Positions 47,672 through 60,001 of a stretch of 64,000 nucleotides of DNA are shown one piece after another. The notes under the pieces were generated by a model, which was not told where the DNA came from, ran no database searches, and was given only the letters and a program-made list of their open reading frames with translations. The first letter of the stretch is position 1; each line of letters starts with the position of its first letter. Position numbers and translations under genes: made by a program. Source of the DNA: Paramyrothecium sp. XJ0827 (taxonomy: Eukaryota > Ascomycota > Sordariomycetes > Hypocreales > Stachybotryaceae); assembly GCA_020881915.1 (NCBI GenBank), contig JAJFPB010000004.1, positions 4,092,001 through 4,156,000 of the forward strand, in the 5' to 3' direction.

Positions 47672-50645
47672 ATGTTCACTTTTTGCCCTCTACAAGGCGC
47701 GCACTCGGATGCGCTAGCATCGCAGTCCCTCCTAGAGCTTGACGGAGGCGTGAAGGTGCTGGTTGACCTGGGATGGGACGAGTCGTTTGACATAGAGAAG
47801 CTGAAGGAGCTCGAGAAGTATGTTAAGCGCAGTGGCCTCTCTATATCGAGAGGACGACAATACGAGTCGCAAACGCAAACACGCAAGAGAAAGGCAGGCT
47901 GACCATGGCTCCGTAAATAGACAAGTCCCTACGCTCTCACTCATACTCCTCACGCACGCGACGGCGTCACACCTCGCCGCATACGCGCATTGCTGCAAGA
48001 ACTTCCCCCTATTCACTCGCGTACCCGTCTATGCCACCCGGCCCGTCATCGACCTCGGACGAACCCTGACCCAAGACCTGTACACGTCGACAGCCGCGGC
48101 CGCCACGACGATCCCCCAGAGCTCCCTCTCGGAAATTGCGTACGCCTTTTCGCAAACAGCGACAACGGCGCAGAACCTGCTCCTTCAGTCGCCAACGCCA
48201 GTCGAAATTGCTCGATACTTCTCTCTGATACAGCCGTTGAAGTACTCTCAGCCGCACCAGCCGCTGTCGTCGCCCTTTTCGCCACCCCTGAACGGTCTGA
48301 CGATTACTGCCTACAACTCGGGACACACGCTCGGCGGCACGATATGGCACATCCAACATGGCCTGGAGTCGATCGTCTATGCCGTCGACTGGAATCAGGC
48401 CCGTGAGAACGTGTTTGCGGGCGCGGCGTGGCTTGGAGGTGCTGGCGCAGGCGGCGCTGAGGTCATCGAACAGCTTCGGAAGCCCACTGCTCTGATTTGC
48501 AGCAGCCGCGGCAGTGACAAGAACGCCCCGGCTGGCGGTCGTGCCAAGAGGGACGAGCAACTGCTTGATCTGATAAAAGTCTGCGTGAGCCGCGGTGGAA
48601 CAGTGCTGATCCCCGTGGACTCAAGCGCAAGGGTCCTCGAAATGTCGTATCTCCTTGAGCGCGCCTGGCGAGCGGATGCGACCAGTGGAGATGGCACCCT
48701 CAAGTCTACAAAGCTGTACTTAGCTGGGCGCAACATGTCTAGCACGATGCGCTACGCAAGGAGTATGCTCGAGTGGATGGACGATAGCATAGTCCAGGAA
48801 TTCGAGGCTTTTGCGGAAGGCCAGCGGAAGGTTAATGGCGCAGGCGATAAAAAGGAAGCCGCGCCGTTCGACTTCAAGTATCTAAGACTATTGGAGAGGA
48901 AGGCGCAGATCATCAAGTTGTTGGGACAAGCTACTGAAAACGTTCAAAGGGAGGGCCGGGTTATTCTGGCTAGTGATTCGAGCATGGAATGGGGTTTCTC
49001 AAATACGCTGGTCAAGGGCTTGGCAAAGGATTCAAGAAACCTGGTGATCCTGCTGGATCGACCAGGTCTGGCGACGGAGGACAGTCCTTCGATCGCCAGA
49101 ACGATGTGGGAATGGTGGAAGGAGAGGAGGGACGGTGTCTCTGTCGAGCAGAGCGCGTCTGGAGAGAATATGGAGCTTGTCTACAGCGGCGGACGTGAGA
49201 TCGAGGTGAGGGAGGCCCGGCGGCAAGCTCTGGAAGGGGAAGAGCTGTCGGTATATCAACAATGGTTGGCGACGCAGAGACAGCTGCAAGCAACGCAGCA
49301 GGCTGGTGGAGCAGCAGCGCTTGAGGCATCCGCGGATGCTGTGGATGATGCATCGTCGGAATCTTCATCGGATTCCGAGGACGAAGATGGCGAACAGCAA
49401 GGCAAGGCGCTCAACGCGTCTACAACAATGGGCCAAGCAAGCCGAAAGAATGTGGTGCTCAAGGACGAAGACCTCGGCATCAATGTGCTGATAAAAAAGA
49501 AGGGCGTGTACGATTTCGATTCGAGAGGCAAGAAGGGGCGAGAGCGATCATTCCCGCTTGCAATCAGGAGACGAAAAGCTGATGATTTTGGAGAGCTGAT
49601 TCGCCCCGAGGATTATCTACGAGCGGAGGAGAAGGAAGACGACAACGGCGAGGGCAACGACATGGCTGCCGAAGACGACAAGCTGGGCAAGAAGCGAAAA
49701 TGGGATGACGTAGCCAAGGCTGGGCCAGGTTCAGGATCAAATAAACGATCGCAAATGAACAGAAGCAACAACGCGGAGGACGCAGACGGCGAAGGCGGAG
49801 CCGACGGGCATGTTCTGGATGAACTGGATACTGTGGAGGATATAGAGCCCGAAGAACCCGAAGGGCCGGCTAAGCTTGTATACGAGCTGGAGACGGTCAA
49901 AACGAATCTTCGCATTGCTTTTGTGGACTTTAGCGGCTTGCACGACAAGCGCAGTCTGAACATGCTCATCCCGCTCATCCAGCCACGGAAGCTGATCCTC
50001 GTTGCTGGCACCAAGGACGAGACGCAGGCGCTCGCAGCGGACTGCCGAGCTGCCCTCGGAGTGGACGTCTTCACGCCACAGGTCGGCGAGTCAGTCGACG
50101 CGAGCGTTGACACCAACGCGTGGGTTGTGAAGCTAGCAGATTCGCTGGTAAAGACGCTGAAGTGGCAAAACGTCCGTGGCCTGGGCATCGTCACCATCAC
50201 GGGCCAGCTCGTCCCGGCGGCGCAAGCGGCCATCGAGGACCGTCCCGACTCCGAGGACGCCGCCAACAAGCGCCAGAAGACGGAGGCGACGTCGACGGCG
50301 CTGACCACCATCGGGGGCAGCTCGAACCCGGCGACGGCGCTGCTGCCGACGCTCAACGTCCTGCCGGCGAACCTCGTGTCGGCGGCGCGGTCGGCGGTGC
50401 AGCCGCTGCACGTGGGCGACCTGCGGCTCGCCGACCTGCGGCGGGCGATGCAGGGCGCGGGCCACGCGGCCGAGTTCCGCGGCGAGGGCACGCTCGTCGT
50501 CGACGGCACGGTGGCTGTGCGCAAGATGGGCGAGGGCCGCGTCGAGGTGGAGAGCGTGGGGCTGGCGGTGCCGGGCCGGCGGAGCACGTTCTACGAGGTC
50601 AAGAAGGCCATTTACGAGAACCTGGCTGTCGTTGCGGGAGCGTGA
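47672..50645 (+). CDS. cft2: Cleavage and polyadenylation factor subunit Cft2 (CPSF100)
   Basis: Two exons (47672-47817, 47921-50645) give 956 residues. Cft2 is a non-catalytic partner of the endonuclease Ysh1 in pre-mRNA 3'-end processing. The N-terminus MFTFCPLQGAHSDA and DLGWDESFD is the metallo-beta-lactamase fold. The metal motif HxHxDH is replaced by HATASH (residues 61-66), as expected for an inactive family member. The beta-CASP part includes LITAYNSGHTLGGTIWHI-like sequence (here LTITAYNSGHTLGGTIW), DWNQARENVF and KSTKLYLAGRNMSSTMRYARSMLEWM. A long acidic linker follows (SSESSSDSEDEDGE; DADGEGGADGHVLDELDTVEDIEPEEPEG) with a basic patch KKRKWDD. The RMMBL-type end is LRIAFVDFSGLHDKRSLNMLIPLIQPRKLILVAGTKDE. 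Codons become much more GC-rich in the last 500 bases. Confidence 0.95.
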
Positions 50646-51212
50646 TGAGGTGTGCAGGTGGTTCTCCTTGCTGGGACTGGGACCTGCTCCATCAAATGAT
50701 GCGTCACTCGTGTTGTATTGAGAGTGCGGCGACCGACGAGCTCTCCTGGGAGGCGGCTCGAGGTCAGCCACGAAATGTTTTCACTAGCCTTGTTCATGTA
50801 CTGTATCACATGTATGCCGGGGAGGTTGGTATAAAGGGCCCTATAGGATTGCGCATCGGATTGCCAAGACAGGCATGCGGCGTCAAGATATCAATCTCAG
50901 GAACTGATTTCTAGCGACGAGGCTGCGTAGTAGTGGCAGAGTTGGATAACGAAAGAAATCGCGCGTGATCCTGTGTGACCTGGCCCTTGGGGCTTGATTT
51001 ATGATTCGAATACTATTACAATCGCACATCCTTTAACGACCCTTTACACATTCATCTCATTAAGCCCAGGGGGAAACCACGTCTCAATGTTTGCAAAACG
51101 GTCCCTGGTCCCCCAAAACTACCAACGCCTAGCAATGCACGCTTATCCAAAACTCGAGATTCTAACTGGGCGGGTTGCTGTTTCCCCTTGACCACAGCTG
51201 ATGCAGCCCAAG
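50646..51212. other. Short intergenic region between convergent cft2 and sys1
   Basis: Likely the 3' UTRs of both genes. No coding signal was seen. Confidence 0.5.
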
Positions 51213-51992
51213 CTATGAGGCCGGCTCCATCTTAGCCATCTCGTACTCGCCAGCGCCGTCTCGGCCTCTGCCTCTCCCTCTGCCCCTGGAGAAGCCCATC
51301 TCCTCGTCGCCGCCCGCGGGGCCGTCATCCTCGCCGCCGTCGTCGTTGGCGCCGTCGTCCTCGTCGCCGGCCCCCGGGGTGTTGGTGGGACGGGCGCCGG
51401 AGCCGGCACCGAGGATCCTGCCGCCGCCGAAGAAGACGGGCTGCAGCTCGCGGTAGCGGCAGCCCCAGGTGCCGAGGGCGACGCAGAGGCCGGAGGAGGC
51501 GAGCATGGTCAGCCACCACATGGAGTTGTGGGGGATGGCGCGGTCGTAGAGGGAGGTGACCACGAGGTGGAGGAAGTGGACGGTGAGGGCGAAGTCGGGG
51601 ACGAGCTTGCTGCGAGCGATGAGGGCGACGATGGCGAGGGCCCTGGCACACGTGCCGTGTCAGTACAAGGGAGATTACTGCGGTGGGGAAACGCAGGAGA
51701 TTCGAATAATGGACGGGATGCCATGTAGGAGGGCAACTCACATGCAAAAGCCGCCGTTGAGCAGCCAGATAAAGGCCAGCAGCCACCCGTGCGTCGTGTC
51801 GCCGCGCACGCGATCCCAGCCGAAGACAAGGTCAAGGCCAAAGCGGAAGCCGGCGATGAGGGACGTGAAGAGCATGAGGACGAAGGCGACGGCGTAAAAG
51901 GCTAGCTGCAGGACGCCGATCTGGGCGGCGATGCGGGCGGGCGGCACCTCGGTGAGGGCGCCAGCGCGAGGAGGTTTCCTGCGACGGGGCAT
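51213..51992 (-). CDS. sys1: Golgi membrane protein Sys1
   Basis: Two exons on the minus strand (51992-51742 and 51642-51213, intron 51741-51643) give 226 residues. Sys1 is a four-pass Golgi protein that recruits the Arf-like GTPase Arl3/ARFRP1 and so supports late-Golgi traffic. Membrane segments are visible at roughly residues 25-50 (GVLQLAFYAVAFVLMLFTSLIAG), 70-92 (WLLAFIWLLNGGFCMALAIVALIA), 98-120 (FALTVHFLHLVVTSLY) and 125-145 (WWLTMLASSGLCVALGTWGCRYREL). DRAIPHNSMWW is a family hallmark. The C-terminus is an acidic stretch followed by GRGRGRGRD, longer than in yeast. I chose the ATG before PRRRKPPRAG; the frame stays open upstream, but the sequence there has no ATG. Confidence 0.92.
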
Positions 51993-52984
51993 GGCGACCG
52001 GGTCCGGCGAGAGAGCTGCGGGGGGCGGGGACGAAAGCTGTAGGGAACTGAACGAGCAGTTGGTCGGGCGGGTTTGAAGGGAAGACGAGACGGGTGTGGT
52101 TCGGGGAGCCGGGTCGTTTGGTCGAAGAGGATCAGCGACGTGTGCTATCGGCGGCTCATCGTCTAACTCGAGCAAGCCGCTTCCCCGGAGTTCGAGTTTA
52201 GGACAGATAGATCTAGGCCAATAAACCAGAAAAAAAGCTGTAGGTGTATTCGGAAACGCTCAATCGCCAAATAGGCTGAACGGTGATGTTTCCCCTGGTC
52301 TCGACGTTCAGCTGTTTTTATGTTTGTTTTTTTGCTTCAGATAGATTTCGGAGAGATGCTGTAGGCAGGGCTGACGATCAGGAGAAGAATAGAATGATGT
52401 TGTTTCCCAGGGCCCCCCGAAGTCCAGGACAGCAAAGGGATGCGCTAAGCCGATAATAGAAAAAAAAGCCCATTTCCCAGCGCAAGGGAGGCTGGCCAGC
52501 GGGTACGTACCCGCCTGTGGCTGCTCGTGTGGGACCCCTGCGGACAGCTCGGGGGCAGGAGGCTACAGTGCCATCCTTCTTACCTACGGTCTGAGGCACG
52601 TACCGGCCGGGACCTTCCTTACCTGACGTTGGTGTCCTTCACCGCCCGGCTGGATTCTGCCGCCACAGCTTCTCGAATAAGTCGGCCAGATTGGACGACA
52701 CCTCCGTCATCGTTCAGAGATGGAATTGGTGCTCGGCTGAACAATTCGACCAGAAGAGAGACGCATTCGCTTGTTTCCCCCCACCCGCCTTTCAGCATCC
52801 ATACCGCCGGATACCCTCACCTCCTGGAACCAAACCAGAGGTCCCATTGAACAAGGCTTGGGCTTTCTCTACCTTGCGAAAGTCCCACCTCCGCGTTGCC
52901 AACCTTTTTTCCAAACCAGCCCAAACCTCAACGGCCAACCAACAAATAAAGAAACCTTCACACGCACACGCACGCGCGCACATC
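51993..52984. promoter_or_regulatory. Shared divergent promoter region of sys1 and coa6
   Basis: About 1 kb separates the two start codons, so both promoters must lie here. It includes TACCTACGG/TTACCT motifs near 52580-52625 and a C-rich leader directly before coa6. No separate gene was seen. Confidence 0.45.
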
Positions 52985-53410
52985 ATGGGCTGGTTCTCCT
53001 CCTCGCCCCCCGCCGACGCCCGCGCCGACGCCATCCGCGCCGGCACCGCCGTGCCCACCCGCTCCGAGCGCACCGTCTGCTGGGCCGCCCGCGACGCCTA
53101 CTTCGCCTGCCTCGACGCCCACTCCATCGTCGACGCCACCAAGGACCCCGGCGCCGCCGACGCCGCCCGCCTCTGCGCGCCCCAGTCCGCCGGCTTCGAG
53201 CGCGACTGCGCCGCCGCCTGGGTCAAGTACTTCAAGCAGTGGCGCGTCGCCGACATCCAGAAGCAGCGCCGCCTCGAGGAGCTGCGCAAGGAGGGCGCCC
53301 AGGAGATGCAGGTCACCTCGTCCTTTGCCGCCGCGCCCGTCGCCTCCGGCAAGGCCGCCGCCGGCAGGGAGGACCTGCAAGACATGCTCGACAAGAAGAG
53401 GGGGAGGTGA
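52985..53410 (+). CDS. coa6: Cytochrome c oxidase assembly factor 6 (Coa6/COX6B-like)
   Basis: A single-exon frame of 141 residues with nearly every codon ending in C or G. The twin-Cys motif is C32-x9-C42 (CWAARDAYFAC) and C64-x10-C75 (CAPQSAGFERDC), the Coa6 pattern. It is followed by WVKYFKQWRVADIQKQRRLEEL, which matches the conserved helix. Coa6 sits in the mitochondrial intermembrane space and helps deliver copper to the CuA site of Cox2; import is by the Mia40 route, so no presequence is expected and none is seen. The C-terminal tail (about 105-141) is an extension beyond the human protein. The gene is divergent from sys1. Confidence 0.92.
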   Translation: MGWFSSSPPADARADAIRAGTAVPTRSERTVCWAARDAYFACLDAHSIVDATKDPGAADAARLCAPQSAGFERDCAAAWVKYFKQWRVADIQKQRRLEELRKEGAQEMQVTSSFAAAPVASGKAAAGREDLQDMLDKKRGR

Positions 53411-54189
53411 GCGTGAGATGGGGGATTCCATCTGCCTTGCTTGATTCTTAGCGGCCCTTGCAGCGAACCAAAATCATGGCTTCTCCACCGTACCGCTGCC
53501 TTGCGTCCGGATGTCGTAAACCCACGAGGATCCGCGAGACGCTTCTCATGTAAGAATATGTTAAATGTACTTGTATAGATGTCCAACTACGATAGTCACC
53601 ATCTCCCACCATGCTCGAAGTCACCCCCCGAACATACGCGACCAATGTATAATTATCCAAGAAGAGATTCATTTTTTATTAAGAAACTCTCATCTACCGT
53701 TATGGCACCGCTGCCGAACCTTTGAGCCCTGCCTTCTACCTAGTTGTGAACCCTCTGAGGGCCTAATTTGACTATAAGGAACAAAAACACGAAACAGACC
53801 ACCCCAACAAGAAACGATAAAGAAAAAAGGGAGGAAAAAAAAGAAACGATGGCTTAGCTCTAAGCATGCTCGATGCAGTATTGGTATCATCCATGTCTTT
53901 AATAAACAGTAGTACATATTTGTACACCTCCTCTCTTTGCTTGCCTCCTCACAATGCTTGCACAAATGACGCAAGGAAAAGGAAGACGTCGTAGCCCCGT
54001 GGCGGGTAGAAGCCAGCATCGCTCAACCCAGGGCATGGTAAAAATTGCTTTTTTATGGAGGCCAGAAGTGGCACCCCAAGTAAATTCGTGGTGGTGGTTC
54101 GTCCGGAACCATCCAACTCGTCGCCAAAACTCAGCTCATTCTGCCCCCGGCCTCCCCATTAGACAACAGCGTACCTTTTCGAAAGCAAC
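53411..54189. other. Intergenic region between convergent coa6 and mss4
   Basis: Likely 3' UTRs of both genes, with A-rich patches near 53812-53845. No coding signal was seen. Confidence 0.5.
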
Positions 54190-57176
54190 CTACGCAAACA
54201 TTTTCACTCCGCTGTCTCCCGTTTCTTCCTTTGTCGGTAATGGCGGAAGACTTTTGTTGAGACTCTCGCGGCTGACCTTGTTACGGAGCCGAAGCGAGTT
54301 GTCTCGGCTCACTGTACCGTCATGGTTATAGTAGCCCCCGTAACCGCTGTCTGCACTCTCCGGCTTCAAGTGAACGACCGTTTTTGGTGGTGTCGGTGGC
54401 GGGGCACGCGTTGGGGGAAGCATCTTGTCCTTGATTGGTGTTCTTGGTCGCAGATCGCTGTTCTCCCCAATCTCTTGCACGATAGGTAAGACAGGCTCGT
54501 GCATTGAGTCCCGGGCATCCATAGAAACAGTGCCTGCCCTCAACGTCCGTTCGGGGACCTGTCTTTCCGGCGCGCCGTCTACTTCCGTCTTTCTGGCTTC
54601 TCGAGTAGCCTTTTCCACCGTTTCACGGGCTCCGGGCGAGCGTGGCTCCGTTGGTGGAGGAGGTGGCTGGTGGGATGGCATGGGTGGGATGCTGGTGCTT
54701 CCTCTCCTCCAAGAACTACGATTCGCCGTCTTGTCTGAAGCTCGTGCCTCCAACGCTTCCTTTTCTTGTAACTGGGCCTCCTTCTGCGCTGCCTCGGGAG
54801 ACATGGTGATACCCTCGATGAAGTTGTAAAATCGATCTCCGTACTGATCAGGGGGTAGGGCTGATATTTGTGTCCTGTCACTCGAAAGGCCCTTCCAGAA
54901 ATGCTCAATTTTCTTGATCATTCCGTACTATTCTTGGTCAGTACTCGTCTTGTAGTTGCGATATTGGGCTTTCCCCTTCCGTGGTAACTTACGTGAGTGA
55001 GGCAATCGATGACGCCCAAGTAGTATATCTCGTCTGCAGGATTGTTGTTCTCGTGCGTAGCTCTGAATCCGCCATCATCTTGATTGAACACGAATCCAGG
55101 CCGGCTGTGACCCTCGCCGAGCTCGTCTGGCATTCGATCCATGACTTGACCCATCGGAACCGGTCGTTCCTGCCGAATCATCTGTCTCAGCTCTCTTGCT
55201 TTCCGCGCATTCTCCAGCTTCGAAGGGGTGCGGAGAAGCATGGCTTGGGGCTCATCATCCGGCGCCTTCTCGCCACCCGGGTTGAAAACCTGGAGCGTCT
55301 TGTCGCGAAGATTCTCATCGTTGCCGCGCGACAGATCATGGATGCCAACCAGTAGCGAGTAATCCATGATCTGTAGCCGTTTAAGTAGGACCACATCCCG
55401 TTGCAGCTGCTCCAGGAACAACCGCTTTTTCTCCAGGCCTAGTTCGAGGCAACGCTTGCGCCTCAGCCAGTTCAGATCCTTCAGAGTCGCCCGAGGGTTC
55501 TTCTCCAGATCTTCTTCCTTATAATCACGACCCACAGTCGATCCTTTTAGATCGAAAGTCGTGTGAATGTCTCGATGCGGGGGAAACAGGTTGTTCATGA
55601 CCACAAAGTGGATCTTCTTGCCGTAAGGCATCTTCACTCTGTGCAGGCCATAAAATTGTGATAAGAGTGTGTTAGGATTGTCCTGGACATGGTTGTAGTA
55701 CTCTCTGAGAATCTTGCGCAAGAACTTGTGTTCGGCGTGGTGGATGGTCTTGATGATGTACTTGTAGTCCCTTGAGAAGTAGAAGAAGCTGCCACTCTTG
55801 CCTGGTGAGCCCAGTTCGGAGAGTATATATTTGCCAGTCAGGGACATAAGATAGTCGGCAGGGTCAAGGCGGAACAAGCTCCGCAAGCGACGGAAGACCC
55901 ATGGTGCATAATCTTTGAATTTGAAGTCATACTTGGCGGATGGAACAAGTTCGTTGCCGGCGCTGCAAGGTGTTAGCATTGCAAAAGACTGAGATCAGAT
56001 TGGACATAGAACATGGATGTGTGGGACTCACATATCAAAGGTGGACTTTTGCTTGGCCTCAAAGTCAGCGTCGGTCAACTCACGGTCCAGCTTTGCGTTA
56101 GTTCTAGACACAGACACACGGATTCCGGTCAACATGTTATAGGCCGTAACCCAGTTGGCGTGGCTCTCGTCGACCTTTGTGCCTACTACCACTCGTTCAT
56201 CATCCTCCTCTTCCTTTCTCCTCCGTTTGCTAGCCCTCTTCTGCCGGTATGCCTCAGCCCAACGTAAAGCATCCTCATCGGGCACAACCTCGTCTCTGGG
56301 ATAATCCGATTGCATAGAGCGCGTAGGCCTCCGGGCCAGGCTAAGGGAAGCCCTGCGGCCGGTGGGAGCGGACGTTGGGGAAAATCGGCCGCTAGCCTGG
56401 GCGGTGTCTAGGCCGTCCTTGGAACTCCGGGGTCCGTTCCTCGGAACTTCGAGGGTTTGCCTTTGCTTGAGTACAGAGCCATTCGCTACTGGTTGCACAA
56501 AAGCGGATGTATTGGGGCTGGCAGGACCTGAAGGACTGGCAGCCGACGAGGATAATCGTTGTGAAGACAGTTTAGGGTCGGGACTCGGCGTCGCAGGGGT
56601 GAGAGATACGGAGGTCATGTTGGGGGCCTCTGCATCTGAGGGAATGGGCGGCAGAGGAGAGGAAAGGTCTGCGCTTCTCTTGGAGTGTCTTTGGTCAGCG
56701 GGAGACTGGCGCCCTGATGATATTGCGGAGGCATCGTTGTTGGGGTAATGCGAGTTCTGAAGCGATGCTGGGAGATCAATTGAGCGAGTGTGGGCGGCTT
56801 GTTGGTGGTGATAACTGGTACGGTCTGGTAGGTTTATCATTCCGTTGGTGAATGGCTTCTCGCCGGTCCAGGTGTCGTTGCCGTTCACAGCAGGGCCCCC
56901 GACGCCGTGGGTGAGGGAACTCATGCTCGTGGGTCGGGTGCCGTTGCCGTTCAGTGGCATTGGCGTCGTGTCCGACACGTCAGAATCGTGGGCGGACGTG
57001 ATTGAGCTGTCGTCGAAGCTCTCATGGACGGGCCGGGATCCGACGTGACTTAAGGAGCCCTCATGCACCCTCTCCTTATTTGCGGCGAGACCGAGCTGAT
57101 TATTGGGGTCGAGGTTGAGAATGTCCGGGTTCGTCGAGAAGATTGGCGAGTTTTGATCGGTCAGGTACGAGGGCAT
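54190..57176 (-). CDS. mss4: Phosphatidylinositol-4-phosphate 5-kinase (Mss4 type)
   Basis: Three exons on the minus strand (57176-56032, 55962-54993, 54927-54190) give 950 residues. The enzyme makes PI(4,5)P2 at the plasma membrane, needed for actin organisation, endocytosis and growth polarity. Residues 1-330 are disordered and Ser/Pro-rich. The kinase domain spans about 340-720: [18 protein letters not shown] (ATP-binding Lys), [22 protein letters not shown], and the activation loop [25 protein letters not shown]. Glu in KKIEH is the residue linked with type I (PI4P) specificity. The loop is split by the last intron and is complete only after splicing. A C-terminal extension of about 200 residues is rich in Pro and has SH3-ligand-like runs ([18 protein letters not shown]). 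Confidence 0.96.
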
Positions 57177-57468
57177 TTCGAGTGTCCGCCAAGACAGGAG
57201 CCGGGACAGTGTGGTGACGACGCGATAGCCAATAGGGTAGATGCTGCTGAATGAGCGATATGACGGGGGCGGAGGGGGCTGAGGCTCGAGGATCCGGCTC
57301 GTCTAACTGCCTCAAAGCATGCTCCCAGGGAGTTGGAGAGTTGGAGGTCGCGCCCTGGGGACAAGTTCGTCAACTAGCCTTGGAGGTTGGTGCTGCTGCT
57401 GGAGGGGGGAAGATAAGGGAGTGCTTGAGGTAAGGTAGTGACGACGGAGCCGTCGCGGGAGTAGCAGT

Positions 57469-57499
<31 letters not shown>

Positions 57500-60001
57500 A
57501 CACAGAAACAGAAGGGTCGTCAGGTGGGCAATCGAGCAGGTATCAGGATGGCAGGCTCTTTGAAAAGTGTGTAGACATTGTCCAAAGGGAAACGGGTTCG
57601 TGGTCGCCGATTGCACAGGACGCTACGTGCAAGCAGGTGGATAAGGCAAGGTCGGTCGGTGGACAGAAAAGGCGAGGACGGATGGACAGCACGGGAACAG
57701 AACGGATGGGTGGACAAAATCCAGGAAGTTGGGCTAGCCAGGTAATTTCGGAATGAGGGTCCCAAGGGGGGCGGTTTGCTGGGTTCTGGTTTGCCAACGC
57801 CTACTGACAGCATGGACGTGGACTGGGGGGAAGGGGGACTGGCTGGCTCAGAAGGGACTAGGGCCATCACCAGGCCTGACAGCCAGGCCAGTGGACCGCT
57901 ACCGCGCATTCACCCGCTTTCACTGGGCCGTGGTGCTGGGTCCAAGGGGGAAAAAACGTGCTCGGCCGCTGGCCCTCCCTTGCACGCTGCGTCTGGCCGG
58001 CTCCCGCCACAGGCTGCCACAGCGCTCCGTTGCAGTGGCGGGTGGTCCCTAAACACGACTACAGGCGCCTCGCAGCGTAACATAAGGTAAGGTAGTCCAG
58101 GTACAACACGCGCGGCGAATTGGGAGACGGGTTTCCGCCAAGGCTGACCTGGATGAACACAAAACGCCATGCCGGCACGGCTAATCCGAGCATGCGACTT
58201 GAGCACGACCGAAGACATCCATTCTACAGAGCGCCTTCTGAGCATTGCATCTGGGGATCAAGACCTAACTGTTCTTGTTTGACTCTAATATTATCACAAC
58301 GTTGGAAGATGGCGCAGGGCGGATGTGCAAAGCATTAGAACTGCAACCACTGAGTCCCCATTATTAGCCAAGGTCCGTCTGTACCTGAAGAAGCAGAGCG
58401 GGAGGTCGGCCTTCTTGGCAAGGGGGGGAGCCGCCGTCAAAGCTCGTGCTTCGCCTCATTCGTTCTTATTCCTGATTTGCGCCGCCGTATTGGCACAAAC
58501 CACAAAACGCTTCCCGTCGACGCAGGCTTCTGATTGATTGGCTCTCCCGTACGTTGATCGCCATCAACGGCCCCCCCCATCCACGAGAGACACTCCTGAC
58601 CGCCGGAGGGTGCACTGGGAGCAGACACACCGCATCATTCTCGTACGCACCGTAGCTTTTGGCAAAGCGCAAGTTCAGGGCCTAATGTGAACGGTCCATT
58701 GGGTGTCTATCCTGTCGCCATAGCTTAAACCACGGACACTTCTGCACATCTCAGAGTCCGAAGGTCATGGCGAAATTGGGAGACTGTGCCAAGCTGCCTC
58801 CTTGGTTTCCCCTGACAATCCCAAGTGGCCCTGACTGGTTTGTCATGCGCTGAATGACTGCATCCACAGCCTGCCAATGCGCAATCTCCCTGTGGGATCC
58901 ACGACCACAATTCCGGGGACCGCGAAGGCCCGAGGGGCCCGAAGCTACGATGATCGTGCCTGTTTCCCGGGGCGGGAGATCAGAGCTTGCAGTCATTAGT
59001 TTTTTCCTTTCTTTTTTGTCGTCATCACAAGTGCGAATGGTATCTTTCAGTGTCGATCGAGTCTACCTTATTGCGGGAATCAGGCTGCATGATCACATGC
59101 AAGGCGTTCACTTGGTACGGGTTCTAGGTATCTTTTCAGGGACCAGGAACGATTTAGACTAGCACCACGCCAACGAGCCGAGAACAAGTTATTGTGCATA
59201 TGCCATTTCCAATGTCTTCTTTGAAATGCTCTGAATGGAGCATTGAGAGTCGATGCCGATCGAGCACCGTTTAGCAATGCACGACTGAATATGTCGAGGT
59301 CTTATCATGGTAAATGGTTTCTCAGAAAAACCACTTGTATATTGTGAGTTCACGGTTGAACATTGACTCGGATGTGACCAGAGGTGTCGGATCAAGGAAC
59401 CACCGTCCACTACCGTATCACGAGATTGCAGAACGCCATACACCGACAGAACGAGAAGTTAATTATCGCGTACTCTTTTCCGTACACTCATGTTTCGTAT
59501 GCCTACAGTTGCCACTCATTCCTATCATATGGTCTCAACCAACCTTGTTGGCACTTCGCTGTTGATGGCGTGCGTCCAACCGTCTTCTCTCCAGTAGCTT
59601 GGGGGATTGACAAGGGCACAGCGTTGGCAAACTAGCTTGTGGCATCCGGCTCGTATTTCCCATAGTGGCCATGCCTCGGGTGTTTCTCGCGTCGCAATAG
59701 TGTCACCATGCTCAGACACTGCCTGTCTGCAAGACAGCGGGAGCACCTGCCAAAGAGCAATGTCCTGGAAGATATGCTCTGCAACAATGACAACCAGTCT
59801 CTTAACGTTTCCAAAAAGCTTTGGCACTCGTGTGCTTGTTAGTCTACTACTATTCCACTTCCCTCAATGCAAAGTCTCCCAACCTCATGACACAGACTTA
59901 TCTCTATCTATCTGATATGCGGTACTATTTATCGATTTGCACTCATAAATGCGGCGCTGCTCGGATATCTGACCTCTTTTCGACTTGCTATTGTTATTGC
60001 C
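57177..60001. other. Intergenic region between divergent mss4 and the small gene at 60.0 kb
   Basis: The left end is the mss4 leader, with a CAG repeat and AGGTAAGGTA motifs at 57427-57438 and 58083-58095. Around 59000-60000 the sequence is more AT-rich. Open frames lack bias or an ATG. No gene is supported. Confidence 0.45.
57461..57499 (+). repeat. Trinucleotide repeat (GTAGCA / CAG)
   Basis: GTAGCA and CAG units ending in about seven pure CAG triplets, some 300 bases upstream of the mss4 start codon, so possibly in its leader. Confidence 0.9.

Noticed and set aside
50120..50914. 264-codon open frame on +
   Set aside because: It is an out-of-frame shadow of the GC-rich 3' end of cft2.
59525..59827. 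100-codon open frame on - with a protein-like composition
   Set aside because: There is no ATG start (it opens at GTG), an in-frame stop lies upstream, and no splice context could be found that makes it a convincing exon.
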